Position numbers and translations under genes: made by a program | The notes under the pieces: generated by a model | What the model saw: only the letters and a program-made list of their open reading frames with translations | What the model was told of the DNA's origin: nothing | Database searches by the model: none | Source: Candidatus Pacearchaeota archaeon | GTDB lineage: Archaea > Nanobdellota > Nanobdellia > Pacearchaeales > GW2011-AR1 | Assembly: GCA_016234065.1 (NCBI GenBank) | Contig: JACQLJ010000030.1 | Span: 1-9,511, forward strand | Length of the DNA: 9,511 nt | Direction of reading: 5' to 3' | Part shown: positions 1 through 5,324 of the stretch, one piece after another | How the letters are laid out: each line of letters begins with the position of its first letter | Position numbering within the stretch: the first letter of the stretch is position 1

Positions 1-1
1 A

Positions 2-229
2 GCAACACCACATATTCAAGCAACAGGCATTGCTAAAAAGACAAGAATTTTAACAGATACTGCTTCAAGCTTTTGGACAGTTGTGATAGAGCAAGAAGTT
101 GAAGATTTGAATGCTTATATGAATATGGCTAAAACAATGGGGAAGAATGAGGAATTTGCTGAAATTGCGAAAGAATATTCTGAAATGGCACTTGGTGGAC
201 ATAGGGAAGTTTTCTTGATTGAGGAATGA
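2..229 (+). CDS. C-terminal part of an unrecognised protein (5' end outside window)
   Basis: An open frame enters from the left edge and runs 75 codons to a TGA at 227-229. The visible part begins ATPHIQATGIAKK and ends GHREVFLIEE. It has a short strand-like stretch (SFWTVVIE) followed by two helices rich in Glu, Lys, Ala and Met. There is no Cys, no membrane segment and no motif I can name. The frame is accepted as coding because it stays open across the whole visible part, has gene-like amino-acid composition, and stops just before the hsdR promoter. It lies on the same strand as hsdR, 65 nt upstream. I see no reason to assign it to the R-M locus; it may be the last gene of the preceding operon. 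The family is unknown. Confidence 0.6.
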   Translation, partial: ATPHIQATGIAKKTRILTDTASSFWTVVIEQEVEDLNAYMNMAKTMGKNEEFAEIAKEYSEMALGGHREVFLIEE

Positions 230-260
230 TTTTGGAGAGGGTTAGGATTGGGTAAGGGAG

Positions 261-272
261 AAGGTTTAATAA
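261..272 (+). promoter_or_regulatory. Archaeal-type TATA box (with purine-rich BRE-like flank) for hsdR
   Basis: AAGGTTTAATAA lies 22 nt upstream of the hsdR ATG at 295. A TATA box normally places the start of transcription about 22-25 nt downstream, so the mRNA would start at or next to the ATG (leaderless). This agrees with the absence of a Shine-Dalgarno sequence before the ATG. The same nine bases AAGGTTTAA recur at 3447-3455 in front of the next cassette at almost the same distance from its ATG, which strengthens the call. There is no experimental support. Confidence 0.5.
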
Positions 273-294
273 GGGTTTCTTGCGTTGAATTTTT

Positions 295-3063
295 ATGCCG
301 AATGAAAGAAGCCCAGAAGTAAAAGCAAGGCACAATAAGATAAACCCTAAACTGGTTGTTGCGGGATGGGACATCCAAGACTATAAGACTGCAGATGTAA
401 GAAGTTCAAAGGGGGTTGCAGTTGAATATTTCCAAATGGGAAAGGGTGTTGGAGAGGCAGATTATGTTCTTTTTGTTAATGGAATAGCTGTTGGAGTTGT
501 TGAAGCAAAGAAAGAAGGAGTTACTCTCATAGGAAAGGAAACACAAACAAAAGGATATGCTGAAGGCTTCTCAGAGAGTTTCAGAAGCATAAGCTTGCCC
601 TTACCATTCATTTATGAATCAAATGGAAATGAAGTTCGTTTTACTAATCTTTGGGACCCAAAACCAAGAAGCAGAGAAGTTTTCAATTTCCACAGACCAG
701 AGACTTTTGAAGAATGGATGAAACATCCAAAAGACACATTAAGAGGAAGATTAACAAAGATTCCACCAGTTGATAATAAAAGATTGAGGAGAGTTCAAGA
801 AGAAGCCATAAACAACCTTTTGAGTTCTCTTGCAAAAGATAAGCCAAGAGCACTTGTTCAAATGGCAACCGGCTCTGGAAAGACTTTAATGGCAGTTAAT
901 CTCTGTAATGACTTAATTGAAAAAGGAAAGGCAAAAAGAGTACTTTTTCTTGTTGATAGATATAATCTTGGAGAACAAACAGAACAAGAATTTCAAAACT
1001 TTGAAGTTCCTGGAGATGGAAGAAAATTTACAGAATTGCATAATGTTCATCTTTTAAAATCCAACAAAATTAAAGAATCTGATAAAGTTTGTATTGCAAC
1101 AATTCAAAGAGTTTATTCAATGATTTCTGGAAAAGAGCTAGATGTTATTGAAGAGCAAAAATCTGGGTTTGAACAAAAACTTCCCTCAAAACCAATTGAA
1201 GTAAAATATAATCCTAATTTTCCAGTTGATTCGTTTGATGTTATTATTGTTGATGAATGTCATCGTTCAATTTATAATTTATGGAAACAAGTTCTTGATT
1301 ACTTTGATGCTTACTTAATTGGATTAACTGCAACTCCTTCAAAGAGCACGATTGCTTTCTTTAATAGTAATCTCGTTATGGAATATGGACACGAGCAAGC
1401 TGTTGCAGATGAAGTTAATGTTGACTTTACAGTTTACAATATTAAAACAAAGATTTCAAGACAAGGTTCAAAGATTGAAACTGGCGAGGTTGTTATTAAA
1501 AGAGATAGAAGAACAAGAGAAAAAAGATGGCATAAAGTTGAAGATGAAGTTATATACAATGCAAGTGAACTTGACAGAAAAGTAACTTCCAAAGACCAGA
1601 TAAGAAAAGTAATAAGAACCTTTAAAGAAAAACTATTTACCGAGATATTTCCCGGAAGAAAGCACGTTCCAAAAACTTTGATTTATGCAAAAGATGATAA
1701 TCATGCAGAGGAAATCGTTGAAATTGTAAGAGAAGAATTTGGAGAGGGCAATGAGTTTTGTCAAAAAATTACATATAGAACAGAGGGGATAAAACCAGAA
1801 GATTTGATAAGACAATTCAGAAATAGCTTTAATCCAAGAATTGCAGTCACGGTTGATATGATTGCAACTGGAACAGACATCAAACCTCTTGAAATTGTTT
1901 TCTTTATGCGGGCTGTTAAAAGCAGAAATTATTTTGAGCAGATGAAAGGAAGAGGAGTTCGTGTTATGAACAATCAAGACTTTATGTCAATAACTCCGGA
2001 CGCACAAGCAAAGGAGAGATTTGTTATTGTTGATGCTGTTGGAGTTTGTGAATCAGAGGATTTGAATGAAAGTCGTCCTTTGGAACAGTTTGGAGAGTTT
2101 AAACTTAATTTTGAAAAATTGCTTAAATCCTTACAGTATGGAAATCCAACAAAAGAACTTGTTTCCTCTCTTGTGAGCAGATTATCAAGACTTCAAAAGA
2201 AATTAACAGAAGAACAGACAAATGAAATAACTAAGATAACAAATGGAAAGACATTAAAAGATTTTGCAAAAGAACTTGTTGATTCTATTGATGAAGATAA
2301 AATATTTGAACAAGCACAAAAAGAATTTGGAGAGAAGCCAAACAAGGAACAGATTGAGAAAGTTTCAGAAAAGAGGATGGATGAGTCATTAAAGTCCTTT
2401 ATTGGAAATGCAAAACTTATTGAAAGACTTCCAGAAATAAAGAAAGAAACAGAGATTATTGTTGATGAGATTTCTCTTGATGTTGTTGAGGAAGCACAAT
2501 ATTCTGAAATTGCAACGAAGAAAGCAAAAGAAGTTGTTGGTTCATTTAAAGAGTTTATCCAGAAAAACAAAACAGAACTTGCAGCAATTCAAATATTCTA
2601 TAATAAGGGCAAATTGCATTGGAATGACTTAAAGGAATTATATGAAAGAATAAAAGCTCCGCCTTATGCACTCACTCCCGGAAGATTATGGCAAGCATAC
2701 AAACAGCTTGAAGAGCAAAGAGTTAAGGGCAGAGTAACAGATAAACAAATTACAAACTTTATTTCTTTATTGAGATTTGAAATTGAAAAGACAAAAGAAC
2801 TTGAACCTTATCTTGATACAGTTGATAAAAGATTCTCTGAGTGGCTTGCAAGACAAAGGGAAGAAGGAGTTCAATTCAGCGATGAACAATTAAGATGGTT
2901 AATGCTCATAAAAGACCATATCGCAACATCTGTTGAAATTCTTAAAGAAGACCTTGAAGATGCTCCATTCAATCAACTTGGTGGTCTTGGAAAAGCAGCG
3001 AAAGTCTTCGGACAAAAACTAACACCATTGTTAAAAGAGTTAAATGAGAAGGTCGGTGGATAA
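295..3063 (+). CDS. hsdR: Type I restriction enzyme R subunit (EcoEI-like HsdR)
   Basis: This is the motor and nuclease subunit of a type I R-M complex. It joins the HsdM2S methyltransferase, translocates DNA with ATP and cuts unmodified DNA at a distance. It is 922 aa, within the range for EcoEI-type R subunits. The N-terminal nuclease domain shows the PD-(D/E)xK pattern as D56 in GEADYVLF and E70/K72 in VVEAK. The SF2 helicase core follows: Walker A ATGSGKT near 191-197, DECH at 320-323, LTATP near 344-348, motif V ATGTDIKP at 524-531 and motif VI QMKGRGVRV at 549-557. The region from about 640 to the end is helical and matches the EcoEI R C-terminal region in kind. All key residues are present, so the gene looks functional. 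The ATG at 295 fits a leaderless start 22 nt after a TATA box. Its last 10 codons and stop lie in an 80-bp direct repeat. It is not adjacent to hsdS or hsdM: a four-gene cassette intervenes. Confidence 0.96.
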   Translation: MPNERSPEVKARHNKINPKLVVAGWDIQDYKTADVRSSKGVAVEYFQMGKGVGEADYVLFVNGIAVGVVEAKKEGVTLIGKETQTKGYAEGFSESFRSISLPLPFIYESNGNEVRFTNLWDPKPRSREVFNFHRPETFEEWMKHPKDTLRGRLTKIPPVDNKRLRRVQEEAINNLLSSLAKDKPRALVQMATGSGKTLMAVNLCNDLIEKGKAKRVLFLVDRYNLGEQTEQEFQNFEVPGDGRKFTELHNVHLLKSNKIKESDKVCIATIQRVYSMISGKELDVIEEQKSGFEQKLPSKPIEVKYNPNFPVDSFDVIIVDECHRSIYNLWKQVLDYFDAYLIGLTATPSKSTIAFFNSNLVMEYGHEQAVADEVNVDFTVYNIKTKISRQGSKIETGEVVIKRDRRTREKRWHKVEDEVIYNASELDRKVTSKDQIRKVIRTFKEKLFTEIFPGRKHVPKTLIYAKDDNHAEEIVEIVREEFGEGNEFCQKITYRTEGIKPEDLIRQFRNSFNPRIAVTVDMIATGTDIKPLEIVFFMRAVKSRNYFEQMKGRGVRVMNNQDFMSITPDAQAKERFVIVDAVGVCESEDLNESRPLEQFGEFKLNFEKLLKSLQYGNPTKELVSSLVSRLSRLQKKLTEEQTNEITKITNGKTLKDFAKELVDSIDEDKIFEQAQKEFGEKPNKEQIEKVSEKRMDESLKSFIGNAKLIERLPEIKKETEIIVDEISLDVVEEAQYSEIATKKAKEVVGSFKEFIQKNKTELAAIQIFYNKGKLHWNDLKELYERIKAPPYALTPGRLWQAYKQLEEQRVKGRVTDKQITNFISLLRFEIEKTKELEPYLDTVDKRFSEWLARQREEGVQFSDEQLRWLMLIKDHIATSVEILKEDLEDAPFNQLGGLGKAAKVFGQKLTPLLKELNEKVGG

Positions 3064-3111
3064 GATGAATACTCTTTGTGGATGTGAAGAATATTCAAAG
3101 ACTGGAACAAG
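3032..3111 (+). repeat. 80-bp perfect direct repeat, copy 1 (3' end of hsdR)
   Basis: These 80 bases are identical to 3338-3417, a constant offset of 306. The copy holds the last codons of hsdR (encoding KELNEKVGG), the TAA stop and the first 15 codons of a tiny ORF starting at 3065. Inside it are imperfect inverted arms, ACTCTTTG at 3071-3078 and CAAAGACT at 3096-3103 (7 of 8 positions pair), with a 17-bp spacer. A paired arm-spacer-arm layout can be a recombinase core site, but it may also be chance. Sequence on both sides of the repeat differs between the copies. Confidence 0.95.
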
Positions 3112-3127
3112 GATGGGGGGGGTGTAA
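3065..3127 (+). CDS. Tiny 20-codon ORF following hsdR, with Cys-Gly-Cys start (copy 1)
   Basis: The ATG lies one base after the hsdR stop, with a GGTGG purine-rich stretch at 3055-3059 overlapping the hsdR end that could act as a ribosome binding site. The peptide reads MNTLCGCEEYSKTGTR and then MGGV before TAA. The first 16 residues are shared with the ORF at 3371. The pattern C-x-C followed by a T-G turn resembles the first zinc-binding turn of some HNH/homing-endonuclease-like proteins, so it may be the stump of a longer gene cut at the repeat boundary. A G8 tract near its end (3115-3122) sets where the frame stops. Translation is not demonstrated, and it could be a remnant with no function. 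Confidence 0.3.
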   Translation: MNTLCGCEEYSKTGTRMGGV

Positions 3128-3337
3128 GTATAATAGAATTAGGTACAGGTTTTTGCACTAAGGATTTTGATATATAAATAGATATAATAGTTTATATATT
3201 TCATGATACCACGTTAGTTGCCTTAGAAGAGGTATTATTATTGTATAGGTTGTCTCTAAAAAGGGACTTAATTTTATGGATGAACTGTATAATCTCCCAG
3301 AAATAGTTTCGCAAAAGAGGAGAAATATTTGAATGTC
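3128..3337 (+). other. Non-coding spacer between the two 80-bp repeats
   Basis: No convincing gene is visible between the tiny ORF and the second repeat copy. Contents: a T5 run at 3150-3154 that could terminate hsdR transcripts; an AT-rich inverted repeat at 3170-3199; a weak hairpin GTCTC/GGGAC around 3251-3266; and an 18-codon frame beginning ATG at 3276 (MDELYNLPEIVSQKRRNI, stop at 3330-3332) that is too short to call as a gene. It may be the remainder of an inserted element, because it is bracketed by the perfect direct repeat. There are no recognisable terminal inverted repeats and no transposase. No tRNA, CRISPR repeat or box C/D pattern was found in it. Confidence 0.5.
3170..3199. repeat. 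AT-rich inverted repeat, possibly paired TATA elements
   Basis: ATATATAAA at 3170-3178 is the exact reverse complement of TTTATATAT at 3191-3199, with a 12-nt loop. Either arm could act as a TATA box. The left arm would start a + strand transcript near 3203 and the right arm near 3221; read on the opposite strand, transcription would run back into the hsdR end. As an RNA hairpin it would be all A-U and weak. It may instead be a protein-binding operator or simply low-complexity DNA. Confidence 0.4.
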
Positions 3338-3417
3338 TAAAAGAGTTAAATGAGAAGGTCGGTGGATAAGATGAATACTCTTTGTGGATGTGAAGAATAT
3401 TCAAAGACTGGAACAAG
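3338..3417 (+). repeat. 80-bp perfect direct repeat, copy 2
   Basis: This is identical over 80 bases to 3032-3111. It repeats the final hsdR codons, the stop and the following tiny ORF start, but it is not joined to an hsdR frame: the upstream in-frame sequence reaches a stop at 3304-3306. It therefore looks like a partial duplication rather than a second gene end. Perfect identity implies a recent event, active recombination between the copies, or an assembly join of strain variants. Confidence 0.95.
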
Positions 3418-3433
3418 AGGCTATTTATTGTAA
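3371..3433 (+). CDS. Tiny 20-codon ORF in second repeat (copy 2, different tail)
   Basis: It has the same start and first 16 residues (MNTLCGCEEYSKTGTR) as the ORF at 3065, then GYLL and TAA at 3431-3433. The shared part ends at the repeat boundary. The same GGTGG stretch precedes the ATG. It lies 46 nt upstream of the cassette gene at 3480 and just before that gene's TATA box, so it could be a leader remnant. I cannot show that it is translated. Confidence 0.25.
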   Translation: MNTLCGCEEYSKTGTRGYLL

Positions 3434-3446
3434 TATATAAAACGGA

Positions 3447-3458
3447 AAGGTTTAAATA
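3447..3458 (+). promoter_or_regulatory. Archaeal-type TATA box for the winged-helix/HEPN/hsdS operon
   Basis: AAGGTTTAAATA, with a purine-rich GGAAAGG flank resembling a BRE, ends 21 nt before the ATG at 3480. The spacing predicts a leaderless or near-leaderless message. No Shine-Dalgarno sequence is visible before that ATG. The downstream genes through hsdS all overlap, so this promoter probably drives 3480-6534 as one transcript, separate from hsdR. Confidence 0.6.
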
Positions 3459-3479
3459 TTAAAAAGACAGTCATTTCTC

Positions 3480-3863
3480 ATGAAAAAAGGGTTTATATTT
3501 CCTCTCTCAGAGGATGGAATACAGTTTGTATCAGAAACGGATAGTTTTGCAGAAGCTCAAGAAGAGTACAAGAGGGTTAAGGAAGAGTTACAATTAATGA
3601 AAACAGAAATTATAAAAGTCCCAAAAAGAGTTCAGCAGAAAAAAGGGATTTATGAGCACCTATTGGAACTAAAAACCGAAGGATTCTTTTTGATACCCAA
3701 AACGATTGGAGAAATCAAGGATAAACTAGCAGAACTTGCAGTCCATAAGCCAGTAACTAGCTTTCCTCCGTATTTAAATTCGCTAATAAGAGAGAAAATT
3801 CTTAAAAGATCAAAACAATCTAAAGATGGTCGGGAGGTTTGGACTTACGAAAATGGAATTTGA
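3480..3863 (+). CDS. Small winged-helix-like protein, first gene of cassette
   Basis: The protein is 127 aa. Residues about 20-55 are charged and helical and could form a coiled coil. Residues about 56-124 read like an archaeal winged-helix unit: IYEHLLELKTEGFF, then PKTIGEIKDKLAELA, a Pro-rich turn, SLIREKILKR and a final strand pair ending REVWTYENG. Domains of this shape usually bind DNA or mediate protein contacts; I cannot name a specific family or function. The ATG at 3480 is chosen because it lies 21 nt after a strong TATA box. The gene overlaps the next one. Its C-terminal half resembles that of the next protein, suggesting an old tandem duplication. There are no catalytic motifs, signal peptide or membrane segment. 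A regulator or adaptor for the HEPN protein encoded downstream is a reasonable inference only. Confidence 0.75.
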   Translation: MKKGFIFPLSEDGIQFVSETDSFAEAQEEYKRVKEELQLMKTEIIKVPKRVQQKKGIYEHLLELKTEGFFLIPKTIGEIKDKLAELAVHKPVTSFPPYLNSLIREKILKRSKQSKDGREVWTYENGI

Positions 3864-4200
3864 GGATATTCTAAAAGATCATACGGATAGAATAAAGGCT
3901 CTCGAAGATAGGTTGGACAAATTATTAAGAAAACCAGTTTTAGCTTCCCAAGTCAGCTTTACTTTTTCTGATAAAAGCAAGCAGTACAACGACCTTCTTG
4001 AAGAATTATTAAAATCGGAGTTTTGTCATTCACAAAATGGTTTATCCTACGAAGAGATTTTAGAGGTCTTTAAATCGAATGGGCGCCCAGTTAACACGAA
4101 AAAACTTCGGGACTTATTAGCTATCTGGAAGACCCGAAAGAAGATTGAATCACTCAAGGAGGGAAATAACCTGCGTTATTTTTGGATAGAACATGGATAA
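3853..4200 (+). CDS. Coiled-coil plus winged-helix-like protein, second gene of cassette
   Basis: The protein is 115 aa from the ATG at 3853. An in-frame ATG at 3826 would add 9 residues but lies deeper in the preceding gene. The chosen start overlaps the previous stop by 11 nt and has GGGAGGT at 3832-3838 upstream, though 14 nt away. Residues 1-28 form a probable coiled coil (heptad-like DRIKALEDRLDKLL). Residues about 45-113 are winged-helix-like: LLEELLKSEF, LSYEEILEVFKSNG, KKLRDLLAIW, ending NLRYFWIEHG. This lines up by eye with the C-terminal half of the protein from 3480. Arginine codons are CGN in 4 of 7 cases, while hsdM uses none in 20, hinting at a different origin. A homo- or heteromeric DNA-binding partner is possible; no enzyme motif is seen. 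Confidence 0.72.
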   Translation: MEFEDILKDHTDRIKALEDRLDKLLRKPVLASQVSFTFSDKSKQYNDLLEELLKSEFCHSQNGLSYEEILEVFKSNGRPVNTKKLRDLLAIWKTRKKIESLKEGNNLRYFWIEHG

Positions 4201-4597
4201 ACAAAGAGATGAGTTAGATGAAATATTTGTAGATCGGAATGAACCTGCTGATAAAAAGATAATTGTTGAGATATTAAAGCCCCTAGTCACGATAGACGGA
4301 GAAGGAATCATTAATTTTACCGAAAAATATGAAAAGTTAGCAGAAAATAGAAGAGCACTAGTTTATTTTGTTTGTAAAAAGGCAATATCTCTAAGAAAGG
4401 GGTCTAATGAAACCGAACCTATAGGCCCAACAGAACTAAGCCGTGGTGCGCGAATCAGTGAGAATAGCGCTAAACATGCAATTTTCAGAGACTACAAAAG
4501 AATTCTCGTAAAGGAAGGTAGTGGGTATATTATCCCAAATTATAAACTAAACATGGTTAAGGAGCTGCTTCAATATGAAACAAATATCTCCAAATGA
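4193..4597 (+). CDS. Helix-turn-helix protein of archaeal type, third gene of cassette
   Basis: The protein is 134 aa. It has an acidic N-terminus, a helical middle (NRRALVYFVCKKAISL, about 52-67), then a helix-turn-helix at about 78-107 (GPTELSRGARISENSAKHAI) and a wing ending in GYIIPNYKL. This layout, a conserved helix followed by an HTH and a PNYxL strand, is one I associate with small archaeal winged-helix proteins of unknown role, so a DNA-binding or complex-assembly function is likely but unproven. The ATG at 4193 overlaps the previous gene by 8 nt, and the 3' end overlaps the HEPN gene by 23 nt, so translational coupling is probable. CGN arginine codons are 3 of 9, again above hsdM. 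There is no membrane or nuclease motif. Confidence 0.75.
   Translation: MDKQRDELDEIFVDRNEPADKKIIVEILKPLVTIDGEGIINFTEKYEKLAENRRALVYFVCKKAISLRKGSNETEPIGPTELSRGARISENSAKHAIFRDYKRILVKEGSGYIIPNYKLNMVKELLQYETNISK
4559..4564 (+). promoter_or_regulatory. Shine-Dalgarno sequence for the Ymh-HEPN gene
   Basis: AAGGAG lies 10 nt before the ATG at 4575, inside the end of the preceding gene. It supports the 4575 start and suggests the HEPN protein is translated by internal initiation, at a level that can differ from its upstream neighbours. Confidence 0.55.
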
Positions 4598-5324
4598 ACT
4601 TGAAGATTATATTAACAGAAAAGGGGATATTGAAAGGCTCTCATTTGTGGAGCAGATAAAATATTTTTGTTACTTTTATACTAAAATAAACTCTAAAGAA
4701 TCATTTTACCCAAAGGAGATAGAATCTTTATTTAAAGAGGCCTCCTTAAAAGTTCCCAGCAATATAAATGCTTTTCTCAATGTTTTACAGAAGAGAAATA
4801 TTGTGATAAAATTTGATGGAGAGTACAGGTTGCATCGTTCTGTAATAAAAGAGTTAGATCTGGAATTCGCGGAGGCAGAATTGGAAAAACAAGAGCCCAA
4901 GAATCCAATTTATAATGTGTTTGAAATTCTGGAAATTCATCCAAAAATTCGAGAAGTTTCAGAAGAAAGATTTTATAAAAAAGATTATTCTGTTGCTATA
5001 GAAAAATCATTCAAAAGAATTATTAAATTAGTTCAGGAAAGATCAGGAAAGACAATTGATGGAACTCCTCTAATGGAAACAGTTTTTAGTCAAAAAAATC
5101 CTATATTGAAATTTAATGAATTAAAATCACCTTCGGATATAAACGAACAAAAAGGAATGATGGATTTGTATAGAGGTAGTGTTGAATGTATAAGAAATGT
5201 TAGATTTCATGAAGAAATTGAAGAAGATGAAGAAATTATGACTTTGCATCTCTTGATTTTTGCAAGTTTTTTAGCTAAAAAATTAGACGAGACTATGAAA
5301 AATGACACAAAAAACACAGACTAA
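4575..5324 (+). CDS. TIGR02391/Hypoth_Ymh-type HEPN protein, probable RNase effector
   Basis: The protein is 249 aa in two parts. Residues 1-95 look like a winged-helix-type module found in front of effector domains: a helical start, SFYPKEIESLFKEA, then NINAFLNVLQKRNIV and a strand reading GEYRLHRSV. Residues about 113-240 resemble the TIGR02391 (Ymh) family: IHPKIREVSEERFYKKDYS, a central helix, then ECIRNVRFHEE. That last segment contains R207-x4-H212, the R-x4-6-H signature of HEPN ribonucleases, and is followed by a helix reading LHLLIFASFLAKKLDE. HEPN proteins of this class are thought to dimerise and cut RNA in abortive-infection systems; activity here is inferred. The gene overlaps the previous gene by 23 nt and hsdS by 23 nt. 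Sitting directly in front of hsdS, it could respond to R-M status. The family call is from remembered motifs, without a profile search. Confidence 0.8.
   Translation: MKQISPNELEDYINRKGDIERLSFVEQIKYFCYFYTKINSKESFYPKEIESLFKEASLKVPSNINAFLNVLQKRNIVIKFDGEYRLHRSVIKELDLEFAEAELEKQEPKNPIYNVFEILEIHPKIREVSEERFYKKDYSVAIEKSFKRIIKLVQERSGKTIDGTPLMETVFSQKNPILKFNELKSPSDINEQKGMMDLYRGSVECIRNVRFHEEIEEDEEIMTLHLLIFASFLAKKLDETMKNDTKNTD

Noticed and set aside
129..374. Two overlapping open frames on the minus strand across the hsdR start
   Set aside because: They lie opposite the partial upstream gene, the promoter and the hsdR start; composition is Ser/Phe/Pro-rich, typical of a reverse-strand shadow, and no start signal is seen.
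1352..1585. + strand 77-codon frame inside hsdR in another phase
   Set aside because: Fully inside the helicase region of hsdR, with no ribosome binding site and a Leu/Lys-rich biased composition.
2193..2570. Minus-strand 125-codon frame within hsdR
   Set aside because: Ser/Phe-rich peptide mirroring Glu/Lys codons of hsdR; no promoter, no motif. Shadow frame.
3128..3337. tRNA or box C/D small RNA gene
   Set aside because: No cloverleaf arms, no T-loop sequence, and no C box/D box pair at suitable spacing.
3307..3370. Second hsdR 3' end as evidence of an alternative R subunit tail
   Set aside because: In the hsdR frame, the sequence before the second repeat copy is open only back to a stop at 3304-3306, too short to be an exchangeable tail, and it does not resemble hsdR upstream of the repeat.
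3201..3416. Minus-strand 71-codon frame across the spacer and second repeat
   Set aside because: Much of it is the reverse complement of repeat copy 2 and the same peptide appears from copy 1 (2973-3158), so it is explained by the duplication; there is no supporting start signal.
3032..3417. CRISPR array
   Set aside because: Only two copies of an 80-bp unit with a 226-bp spacer, and the first copy is coding.
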